Assembly (NCBI GenBank): GCA_016900015.1
Contig: JACJJM010000017.1
Span: 25,525 to 89,524, forward strand
Source: Phocaeicola coprophilus
GTDB lineage: Bacteria; Bacteroidota; Bacteroidia; Bacteroidales; Bacteroidaceae
DNA length: 64,000 nt
Direction of reading: 5' to 3'
Of this stretch, positions 57,274 to 64,000 are shown piece by piece. How positions within the stretch are numbered: position 1 is the first letter of the stretch; the number at the start of each line of letters is the position of its first letter. The translations under genes and the position numbers were made by a program. Below the pieces are notes generated by a model. It was not told the origin of the DNA. It ran no database searches and saw only the letters and a program-made list of their open reading frames with translations.

Positions 57274-57316
57274 TGTTCAAATGTTATGCTTACCTTTGGA
57301 GACAAACATTTGAACA
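57274..57316. promoter_or_regulatory. Perfect inverted repeat spanning the hut promoter, candidate operator
   Basis: TGTTCAAATGTT (57274-57285) and AACATTTGAACA (57305-57316) are exact 12-bp inverted arms, 19 bases apart and centred about three helical turns from each other. The -7 element TACCTTTG (57291-57298) lies in the spacer, and the predicted transcription start falls at the right arm, four bases before the hutU ATG. A dimeric repressor bound here would block the promoter. Confidence 0.6.
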
Positions 57317-57319
57317 CCT

Positions 57320-59314
57320 ATGACAATAACACTACCCAACACACTGCCTGACTATCCCTCCTTCGTGGAGGGAATACGCCGGGCTCCGGACAGAGGCTAC
57401 CGCCTTACCCCCGCCCAGACAGCCACGGCCCTGAAAAACGCCCTGCGCTATATCCCCGAAGAGTTGCACGAACAGCTTGCGCCCGAGTTCATGGACGAGC
57501 TCCTGACACGAGGCAAAATCTATGGATACCGTTTCCGCCCCCAAGGCGACCTTAAGGCCAAACCCATCGACGAATACAAGGGACGGTGCATCGAAGGGAA
57601 AGCCTTCCAGGTGATGATTGACAACAACCTGAGCTTCGACATCGCCCTCTATCCATATGAACTTGTCACCTATGGCGAGACAGGACAGGTCTGCCAGAAC
57701 TGGATGCAATACCGCCTCATCAAGCAATACCTCGAAGAGCTGACCGAGGACGAGACACTCGTCGTCGAGAGCGGACACCCACTCGGGCTCTTCAAGTCAC
57801 GGCCTGACGCGCCGCGTGTCATCATCACCAATTCGATGATGGTGGGCCTGTTTGACAACCAGAAAGACTGGGAAATCGCAGCCCAGATGGGCGTGGCCAA
57901 CTATGGCCAAATGACAGCCGGAGGCTGGATGTACATCGGTCCTCAGGGCATCGTGCACGGGACGTTCAACACGCTGCTCAATGCCGGACGCATGAAGCTG
58001 GGCATCCCGCAAGACGGCAATCTCAACGGCCATCTCTTCGTCTCCTCCGGTCTCGGAGGCATGAGCGGGGCCCAGCCGAAAGCTGCGGTCATCGCCGGAG
58101 CGACAGCCATCATCGCCGAAGTGGACTCCTCACGCATCGAGACCCGCTACCAGCAAGGGTGGGTCGAGCATGTGACCGACGAACTGCCCAAAGCCTTCAG
58201 CCTTGCCGCACAAGCGATGCTCGACCGCCGTCCCTGCTCCATCGCCTACCATGGCAACATCATCGACCTGCTTCAGTATGCCGTCGACCACCGCATCCAC
58301 ATCGAACTTCTCAGCGACCAGACCTCCTGCCACGCAGTGTATGAAGGAGGCTATTGTCCGGCCGGCATATCCTTCGAAGAGCGCACCCGTCTCCTCAAGG
58401 AGGACCGCCCGCGTTTCGAAGAGCTTGTCAACGAATCGCTCCGTCGCCACTATGGCCTCATCAAGGAGCTTGTCGCCCGCGGCACCTACTTCTTCGACTA
58501 CGGCAATTCCTTCATGAAAGCCATCTACGACGCCGGTGTGAAGGAAATATCGAAAAACGGCATTGACGAGAAGGATGGTTTCATCTGGCCTTCCTATGTG
58601 GAAGACATCATGGGCCCGCAACTCTTTGACTACGGCTACGGCCCCTTCCGGTGGGTGTGCCTGAGCGGCAAACGGGAAGACCTCATCAAGACAGACCATG
58701 CAGCCATGGAGTGCATCCCCAAAGAACGCCGCGGACAGGACATGGACAACTGGATATGGATACGCGATGCAGAGAAAAACAACCTCGTCGTCGGCACACA
58801 AGCCCGCATCCTCTATCAGGACGCTGTGGGACGCATGAACATCGCCCTGCGATTCAATGAAATGGTGCGTCGTGGCGAAGTAGGGCCCATCATGCTCGGA
58901 CGAGACCATCACGACGTGAGCGGCACGGACTCTCCCTTCCGCGAGACTTCGAACATCAAGGACGGTAGCAACGTGATGGCCGACATGGCCGTACAATGCT
59001 TCGCCGGCAACTGTGCCCGCGGCATGAGCCTCGTGGCCCTGCACAACGGCGGCGGCGTAGGCATCGGCAAAGCCATCAACGGCGGCTTCGGCATGGTCTG
59101 CGACGGAAGCGAACGTGTTGACCGTATCCTCCGTTCCGCGATGCTATGGGATGTCATGGGCGGCGTAGCCCGCAGGTCATGGGCCCGCAATGAGCATGCC
59201 ATGGAAACCTCTGCCGAATTCAACCGTACCCATGCCGACGGCTATCACATCACCATGCCCCACATCGCCAGCGATGAACTCATCGAAAAAGTACTGAAAG
59301 AAAAACTCCAATAA
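57320..59314 (+). CDS. hutU: Urocanate hydratase
   Basis: Second step of histidine breakdown: urocanate to imidazolone propionate, with tightly bound NAD. 664 residues, the longer form seen in Bacteroidetes. Hallmarks are ESGHPLGLFKS, ITNSMMVGLFDN, the dinucleotide-binding SSGLGGMSGAQPKAA, and GQMTAGGWMYIGPQGIVHGT. Late motifs are LGRDHHDVSGTDSPFRET and VALHNGGGVGIGKAINGGFG with MVCDGS. It is the first gene of the operon; gaps to the next genes are short (30 bases to ftcD). Confidence 0.96.
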   Translation: MTITLPNTLPDYPSFVEGIRRAPDRGYRLTPAQTATALKNALRYIPEELHEQLAPEFMDELLTRGKIYGYRFRPQGDLKAKPIDEYKGRCIEGKAFQVMIDNNLSFDIALYPYELVTYGETGQVCQNWMQYRLIKQYLEELTEDETLVVESGHPLGLFKSRPDAPRVIITNSMMVGLFDNQKDWEIAAQMGVANYGQMTAGGWMYIGPQGIVHGTFNTLLNAGRMKLGIPQDGNLNGHLFVSSGLGGMSGAQPKAAVIAGATAIIAEVDSSRIETRYQQGWVEHVTDELPKAFSLAAQAMLDRRPCSIAYHGNIIDLLQYAVDHRIHIELLSDQTSCHAVYEGGYCPAGISFEERTRLLKEDRPRFEELVNESLRRHYGLIKELVARGTYFFDYGNSFMKAIYDAGVKEISKNGIDEKDGFIWPSYVEDIMGPQLFDYGYGPFRWVCLSGKREDLIKTDHAAMECIPKERRGQDMDNWIWIRDAEKNNLVVGTQARILYQDAVGRMNIALRFNEMVRRGEVGPIMLGRDHHDVSGTDSPFRETSNIKDGSNVMADMAVQCFAGNCARGMSLVALHNGGGVGIGKAINGGFGMVCDGSERVDRILRSAMLWDVMGGVARRSWARNEHAMETSAEFNRTHADGYHITMPHIASDELIEKVLKEKLQ

Positions 59315-59344
59315 TCCTTACCTTACACATAATACCTAATTACC

Positions 59345-60247
59345 ATGAACTGGACAAAAATAATGGAATGCGTGCCTAACTTCAGCGAAGGACGCGACCT
59401 CGAAAAGATAGACAAAATTGTAACTCCTTTCCGTGCCAAAGCCGGCGTGAAACTATTGGATTACAGCAATGATGAAGACCACAACCGCCTCGTGGTGACC
59501 GTAGTGGGCGAACCTGACGCACTGAAGGAAGCCGTCATCGAAGCCATCGGAGTGGCTGTGAAACTCATCGACCTGAACCATCATCAGGGACAACACCCCC
59601 GCATGGGAGCCGTCGATGTCGTGCCCTTCATCCCCATCAAGGGTTGCACGATGGACGATGCCATAGCCCTGTCAAAGGAAGTCGGTGCCCGCGTGGCCGA
59701 AACCTACGGATTGCCGGTGTTCCTCTATGAGAAATCCGCAAGCGCTCCCTATCGGGAAAACCTCGCAGCCATCCGCAAGGGTGAATTCGAAGGCATGGCC
59801 GAGAAAATCCATCAGCCGGAGTGGCATCCCGACTTCGGCCCGGCCGAGCGTCACCCGACAGCCGGCACAGTGGCCATCGGCGCCCGCATGCCCCTTGTCG
59901 CCTACAACATCAACCTGGACACACCTAACTTGGAAATAGCCCACGGCATCGCCAAGAAAGTGCGTTTCATCGGCGGTGGCCTGCGCTTCTGCAAAGCCAT
60001 GGGTGTAGAACTGAAAGAGCGCGGCATCACGCAAGTCTCCATGAACCTCACCGACTATACCAAAACAGCCATCTACCGGGCACACGAGATGGTGCGCTTC
60101 GAAGCACGCCGCTATGGTGTGAACATCGTGGGCAGCGAAATCATAGGCCTCGTCCCGATGGAAGCCCTGATCGACACTGCGGCATATTACTTAGGCCTGG
60201 AGAACTTCTCCATGCAGCAAGTGCTTGAATCACGCATCATGGAATAA
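59345..60247 (+). CDS. ftcD: Glutamate formimidoyltransferase
   Basis: Moves the formimino group of N-formimino-L-glutamate to tetrahydrofolate, giving glutamate. 300 residues, only the transferase half of the two-domain animal enzyme; the cyclodeaminase half is the separate fchA gene two genes downstream. Motifs are MECVPNFSEGRD, DYSNDEDHNRLVVTVVG, HHQGQHPRMGAVDVVPFIPI with the catalytic His, and FGPAERHPTAGTVAIGARMP. Spacing to hutI is 7 bases. Confidence 0.96.
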   Translation: MNWTKIMECVPNFSEGRDLEKIDKIVTPFRAKAGVKLLDYSNDEDHNRLVVTVVGEPDALKEAVIEAIGVAVKLIDLNHHQGQHPRMGAVDVVPFIPIKGCTMDDAIALSKEVGARVAETYGLPVFLYEKSASAPYRENLAAIRKGEFEGMAEKIHQPEWHPDFGPAERHPTAGTVAIGARMPLVAYNINLDTPNLEIAHGIAKKVRFIGGGLRFCKAMGVELKERGITQVSMNLTDYTKTAIYRAHEMVRFEARRYGVNIVGSEIIGLVPMEALIDTAAYYLGLENFSMQQVLESRIME

Positions 60248-60254
60248 AGGCATT

Positions 60255-61499
60255 ATGAAGACTGACAACCTGATAATCACCGGAGCACGTATCATTACCC
60301 CGCTAGGGTTCAAAGCCCGCAAAGGCAAGGAAATGAACGAGCTATACGACGACGTCGGCACCATCGAAATCACAGAAGGTAAGATCACCTATGTGGGTGC
60401 CGACCGTCCGTCTCTGCCGGATGGCTACAAAGTCATCCATGCCAAGGGAAAAGTGGTGTTGCCTGGTTTTGTCGATTCACACACGCACCTCGTTTTCGGA
60501 GGGTTCCGCCCGGATGAGTTCATCTGGCGTCTCAATGGCGACACTTACATGAGCATACTCCAGCGCGGCGGAGGCATATTGAGCACGGTGAAAGCCACAC
60601 AAGAAACCAGCGCCAAGTTGCTGCGCAACAAAGCCGAATGGTTCATCAATACCATGAGCCGCATGGGTGTAACGACCGTAGAAGGCAAAAGCGGATATGG
60701 ACTCGACCGCGATACGGAACTCAAGCAACTGGAGGTGATGCAAGCCATCAACTTTGACCCCATCCGTAAAGTGGATATCGTCACGACATTTTTGGGAGCA
60801 CACGCAGTCCCGACAGCTTACAAAGGACGTGAAGAAGAATACATCGACTTCCTTATTAAAGAAATGCTTCCACTGGTGAAGCGACGCATGCTGGCCGAAA
60901 ACTGCGACGTATTCTGTGAGGATGGCGTATTCACCGTCGAACAATCACGACGCTTGCTCAAAGCAGCTCAGGAAATGGGCTTCGGTGCTAAAATCCACGC
61001 AGACGAAATAGTCAGCTTCGGAGGAGCTGAATTGGCCGGCGAGCTGCATGCCCTGAGCGCCGACCACCTGCTCCACGCCTCCGACGCAGGCATCCATGCC
61101 TTGGCAGACAACAACGTAGTCGCCACCCTCCTGCCACTGACAGCTTTCACGCTGCATGAGCCTTATGCTCGCGGACGTGAAATGATCGACAGCGGGTGTG
61201 CCGTCGCCTTAGCGACCGACCTCAATCCGGGTAGCTGCTGCTCAGGCTCCATCCCGCTGACCTTCGCACTGGCCTGCATCTACATGCACCTCACAGTGGC
61301 GGAAGCCATCACGGCCCTGACACTCAATGGTGCCGCAGCCGTCAACCGGGCTGACACCATCGGCTCCATCGAAGTCGGCAAATATGGCGACGTAGTTCTC
61401 CTCGATGCCGAAACGCCCAACGTTCTGCCCTACTATACGGGTATGAATACCGTAGCACTCACAGTCAAACGGGGACGCATTGTCTCCCGCAGACGCTAA
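60255..61499 (+). CDS. hutI: Imidazolonepropionase
   Basis: Opens the ring of 4-imidazolone-5-propionate to N-formimino-L-glutamate. An amidohydrolase of 414 residues. The ATG at 60255 is chosen because an earlier in-frame Met lies inside ftcD. Metal and substrate motifs are PGFVDSHTHLVFGG (HxH), EGKSGYGLDRDTELK, KIHADEIVSFGGAEL, LSADHLLHAS and ATDLNPGSCCSGS. It sits between the two folate enzymes. Confidence 0.96.
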   Translation: MKTDNLIITGARIITPLGFKARKGKEMNELYDDVGTIEITEGKITYVGADRPSLPDGYKVIHAKGKVVLPGFVDSHTHLVFGGFRPDEFIWRLNGDTYMSILQRGGGILSTVKATQETSAKLLRNKAEWFINTMSRMGVTTVEGKSGYGLDRDTELKQLEVMQAINFDPIRKVDIVTTFLGAHAVPTAYKGREEEYIDFLIKEMLPLVKRRMLAENCDVFCEDGVFTVEQSRRLLKAAQEMGFGAKIHADEIVSFGGAELAGELHALSADHLLHASDAGIHALADNNVVATLLPLTAFTLHEPYARGREMIDSGCAVALATDLNPGSCCSGSIPLTFALACIYMHLTVAEAITALTLNGAAAVNRADTIGSIEVGKYGDVVLLDAETPNVLPYYTGMNTVALTVKRGRIVSRRR

Positions 61500-61534
61500 T
61501 CACGACTGACAAACCATCAAAAACACCAATCATT

Positions 61535-62164
61535 ATGTTAGCAGAATTAAGTTTAAAAACTTTTATAGACAAAATCATCAGCAATGACCCCGTCCCCGGT
61601 GGAGGTAGCGTATCGGCCCTCAACGGTGCCATGGCAGCATCACTTGCAGCCATGGTGGCCAACCTGACCGCAGGACGTAAAAAATATGCCGAAGTGGACG
61701 AACTGATGCGTACATTGGCTACACAACTGGAAAACACTGCCGGCAAACTACTGGCAGATGTCGACCGCGACTCTGACGCATACAACCGTGTGTTCGCTGC
61801 ATTCAAAATGCCCAAAGAGACCGACGAGGAGAAAGCCGCACGCAGCGAAGCTATCCAACGCGAAACGAAATATGCGGCCCAAGTGCCTATGGAAGTGGCA
61901 CGCGCCGTGCACGGCATCCTGCCGCAGATAGCCACAGTCGCACAGAAAGGCAACTCAAATGCCGTCACCGACGCCTGTGTAGCTATGATGTGCGCACGCA
62001 CCGCCGTCCTGGGAGCACTGCTCAATGTGAAAATCAACTTGTCGTCCATCAAAGACGGAGACTTCGTCAAAGCGATGGCCGAAGAAGCTGCTCGACTCGA
62101 AATCGATACCATCGAACAGGAAAAGAATCTATTACTTTACGCTAAAGAGAACCACGGACTATGA
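61535..62164 (+). CDS. fchA: Methenyl/formiminotetrahydrofolate cyclodeaminase
   Basis: Closes formimino-tetrahydrofolate to methenyl-tetrahydrofolate with release of ammonia. 209 residues, all-alpha, matching the cyclodeaminase half of the animal bifunctional enzyme. Visible hallmarks are SNDPVPGGGSVSALNGAMAA (SVSA with the Gly run; family 'PGGGSV'), then AAMVANLT, DRDSDAYNRVFAAFKMPK, and KGNSNAVTDACVAMMCART. The last four bases overlap hutH (ATGA), so translation is coupled. Confidence 0.94.
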   Translation: MLAELSLKTFIDKIISNDPVPGGGSVSALNGAMAASLAAMVANLTAGRKKYAEVDELMRTLATQLENTAGKLLADVDRDSDAYNRVFAAFKMPKETDEEKAARSEAIQRETKYAAQVPMEVARAVHGILPQIATVAQKGNSNAVTDACVAMMCARTAVLGALLNVKINLSSIKDGDFVKAMAEEAARLEIDTIEQEKNLLLYAKENHGL

Positions 62165-63663
62165 AACATAAAAACGTCTACCTCATCGGAGCTGAAGACC
62201 TCACCTTCGACATCATCGAACGCATCATCAGCGAAAACCTGAAACTGGAATTGGCTCCTGAAGCCAAAGAACGTATCGAACGTTGCCGGGAATACTTGGA
62301 CAACAAGATAGAACACTCCGAACAACCTCTCTACGGCATCACGACCGGATTCGGCTCGCTCTGCAACCGCAACATCTCACCCGACGAACTGAGTACGCTC
62401 CAAGAAAACCTCGTCAAGAGCCATGCATGCAGCGTCGGAGCTGAAATTCCCCATGTCATCGTCAAGCTCATGTTCCTGCTCAAGGCCCACGCTCTCTCGC
62501 TGGGACACAGCGGCGTACAGCTCATCACCGTCCAACGCATCATCGACTTCTTCAACAACGACGTACTCCCCATCGTCTATGACCGCGGTTCGCTCGGCGC
62601 ATCGGGCGACCTCGCCCCACTGGCCAACCTCTTCCTGCCACTCATCGGCGTCGGCGACGTCTACTACAAAGGCAAACGCTGTGAGGCCATCAGTGTCCTC
62701 GACGAATTCGGTTGGGAACCCGTCAAGTTGAAGAGTAAAGAAGGGCTCGCGCTCCTGAACGGGACGCAGTTCATGAGTGCCAACGGTGTCTTCGCCATCC
62801 TCAAGGCACGACGCCTCCTCAAACGGGCCGACCTCATCGCAGCCGTGTCGCTCGAAGCTTTCGACGGACGCATCGACCCCTTCATGGACTGCATCCAGCA
62901 AATGCGCCCGCACAAAGGACAAATCGAGACAGGCGACGCATTCCGCCGCATCCTCGAAGGAAGCGAACTCATCAAGCAACCCAAGAAACACGTCCAAGAC
63001 CCCTACTCCTTCCGCTGCATCCCGCAAGTGCACGGGGCGACAAAAGACGCTGTGCGTCATGCGGCCTCCGTCCTGCTCACAGAAATCAACTCTGTCACTG
63101 ACAACCCGACTATCTTCCCCGACGAAGACCTTATCATCTCTGGAGGCAACTTCCACGGACAACCTCTCGCACTAGTCTACGACTATCTCGCCATAGCTCT
63201 GGCCGAACTGGGCAACATCTCCGAACGGCGCGTCGCACAGCTTATCATGGGCCTGCGCGGACTGCCCGAATTCCTCGTGGCCAACCCCGGACTGAATTCC
63301 GGATTCATGATTCCGCAATATGCCGCAGCCTCGATGGTCAGCCAGAACAAGATGTATTGTTATGCCGCCAGCAGCGACTCCATCGTGTCGAGCAACGGAC
63401 AGGAAGACCACGTCAGCATGGGAGCCAATGCAGCCACGAAACTCTACAAAATCATGGACAATCTCGACCATATCCTTGCCATCGAACTAATGAACGCCGC
63501 ACAGGGACTGGAATTCCGCCGTCCGCTGAAAAGCTCTCCCATCATCGAACGTTTTATCGCCGAATACCGCAAGGAAGTGCCCTTCATCAAGGAAGACATC
63601 GTCATGTACAAAGAAATCCACAAGACTGTCGCCTTCCTCAACCGTGTCAAATTCGACTATTGA
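62161..63663 (+). CDS. hutH: Histidine ammonia-lyase
   Basis: First step of histidine breakdown: L-histidine to urocanate plus ammonia. 500 residues. The self-forming MIO cofactor comes from A147-S148-G149 in GSLGASGDLAPLANL. The tyrosine loop is YGITTGFGSL near residue 58. Other hallmarks are QDPYSFRCIPQVHGATKDAV and TDNPTIFPDEDLIISGGNFHG, and SSNGQEDHVSMGANAA late. It overlaps fchA by 4 bases and is the last gene of the operon, followed by a strong terminator. Confidence 0.97.
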   Translation: MKHKNVYLIGAEDLTFDIIERIISENLKLELAPEAKERIERCREYLDNKIEHSEQPLYGITTGFGSLCNRNISPDELSTLQENLVKSHACSVGAEIPHVIVKLMFLLKAHALSLGHSGVQLITVQRIIDFFNNDVLPIVYDRGSLGASGDLAPLANLFLPLIGVGDVYYKGKRCEAISVLDEFGWEPVKLKSKEGLALLNGTQFMSANGVFAILKARRLLKRADLIAAVSLEAFDGRIDPFMDCIQQMRPHKGQIETGDAFRRILEGSELIKQPKKHVQDPYSFRCIPQVHGATKDAVRHAASVLLTEINSVTDNPTIFPDEDLIISGGNFHGQPLALVYDYLAIALAELGNISERRVAQLIMGLRGLPEFLVANPGLNSGFMIPQYAAASMVSQNKMYCYAASSDSIVSSNGQEDHVSMGANAATKLYKIMDNLDHILAIELMNAAQGLEFRRPLKSSPIIERFIAEYRKEVPFIKEDIVMYKEIHKTVAFLNRVKFDY

Positions 63664-63691
63664 CCGGCGATTGCCCCCGTATAAACAACAT

Positions 63692-63747
63692 GGCCGTATG
63701 CCACAAGCCTTCATCCCCGCGAAGGCCCGGCATACGGCCTTCTTTTT
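63692..63747 (+). terminator. Rho-independent terminator of the hut operon
   Basis: GGCCGTATGCC (63692-63702) pairs with GGCATACGGCC (63729-63739) and the inner GCCTTC pairs with GAAGGC, followed by TTCTTTTT. It lies 28 bases after the hutH stop. Confidence 0.9.
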
Positions 63748-63763
63748 CCCCGATACAGAAAGA

Positions 63764-63873
63764 GTCGTGCAACTCGGCATTGGCAAGTCGTGCAACTCGG
63801 CATTGACAAGTCGTGCAACTCGGCATTGACAAGTCGTGCAACTCGGCATTGGCAAGTCGTGCAACTCGGCATT
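63764..63873. repeat. 23-bp tandem array, 4.8 copies
   Basis: Four exact-length 23-bp units (63764-63786, 63787-63809, 63810-63832, 63833-63855) and a partial fifth (63856-63873) all begin GTCGTGCAACTCGGCATT. Copies differ at one base only (GGCAA or GACAA). The period is not divisible by three and no start/RBS is present, so I read it as non-coding. It lies between two terminators. Confidence 0.85.
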
Positions 63874-63888
63874 TCGGGATAAAGAAAG

Positions 63889-63922
63889 GAAGGTGTGTCA
63901 AAAGGCACACCTTCTTTTTTTT
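63889..63922 (+). terminator. Second Rho-independent terminator after the tandem array
   Basis: GAAGGTGTG (63889-63897) pairs with CACACCTTC (63906-63914), an 8-base loop, followed by eight T. No gene lies between this and the hut terminator. Confidence 0.88.
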
Positions 63923-64000
63923 AGCTACCGTCAAGATAGAAGTGCAACACCATCCCCCTCTTCCTCCGTCCTTGGAGCGTAGCGGAAAGGGAGGAGAAAG

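Noticed and set aside
57274..57316. Invertible (phase-variable) promoter at hutU
   Set aside because: Bacteroides promoter inversions use repeats around 100-200 bp apart next to a recombinase system. Here the arms are 19 bp apart, too close for site-specific inversion, so an operator is a better reading.
63764..63873. Tandem array as a CRISPR or as a coding repeat protein
   Set aside because: The units are directly adjacent with no spacers and no cas gene is present. The 23-bp period shifts the reading frame at every unit, so it does not encode a regular peptide repeat.
63940..64000. Possible seventh GC-rich repeat cluster at the window end
   Set aside because: CTCCGTCC and GCGGAAAGGGAGG resemble the family core, but the 22-bp register is not met in the bases visible and the sequence is cut off.

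Overview
This window comes from a member of the Bacteroidales, probably a GC-rich relative of Bacteroides or Prevotella. The evidence is the -7 element TAnnTTTG upstream of many genes, secreted proteins with Bacteroidetes-type architecture (a carboxypeptidase-regulatory plus OMP barrel protein, a giant alpha-2-macroglobulin, DUF3822 next to rsmD, a DUF2027/Smr protein), large pectin-degrading glycoside hydrolases, and a hutU-ftcD-hutI-fchA-hutH histidine operon. I saw no rRNA or tRNA gene, insertion sequence, prophage or CRISPR array. The species cannot be named from the sequence.

Layout. 1-653 is the 3' part of alanine dehydrogenase. 1029-8473 is a minus-strand block: M23 peptidase, nadC, a MetH without its reactivation domain, smpB, a Yip1-like membrane protein and an AT-rich lipoprotein gene. 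8584-20666 holds housekeeping and envelope genes: acetyltransferase, Smr protein, aroB, an outer-membrane barrel, cardiolipin synthase, rsmD, DUF3822, a RecD-like helicase and DUF4375. 20804-30030 has a secreted protein of unknown function, an alpha/beta hydrolase broken by an in-frame stop, DUF486, a TtcA-type thiolase, a TPR/PD40 protein, nfeD-floA, uridine phosphorylase and a secreted esterase. 30166-37284 has the alpha-2-macroglobulin and dinB.

37479-54649 is a seven-gene minus-strand cluster: GH43-like, GH143/GH142, GH78, CE19-like esterase, GH95, GH140, and GH78 fused to a sialidase-fold domain. These families together match the known set for the pectin rhamnogalacturonan II (RG-II). 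A strong promoter precedes the first gene. No SusC/SusD pair or regulator lies in the window. 55179-57207 has a NUDIX hydrolase and queA. 57320-63663 is a complete histidine-to-glutamate operon, with a perfect 12-bp inverted repeat flanking its predicted promoter.

The least explained signal is in the intergenic DNA. Six intergenic regions carry short clusters of GC-rich units with a strict 22-bp period (core CCTCCTTTCCGT or its complement, often bordered by CCCTTAAGGG). An eleven-unit degenerate array with the same 22-bp period lies before cls, and a 23-bp array lies between two terminators after hutH. None of them codes for protein, and I do not recognise a described element.
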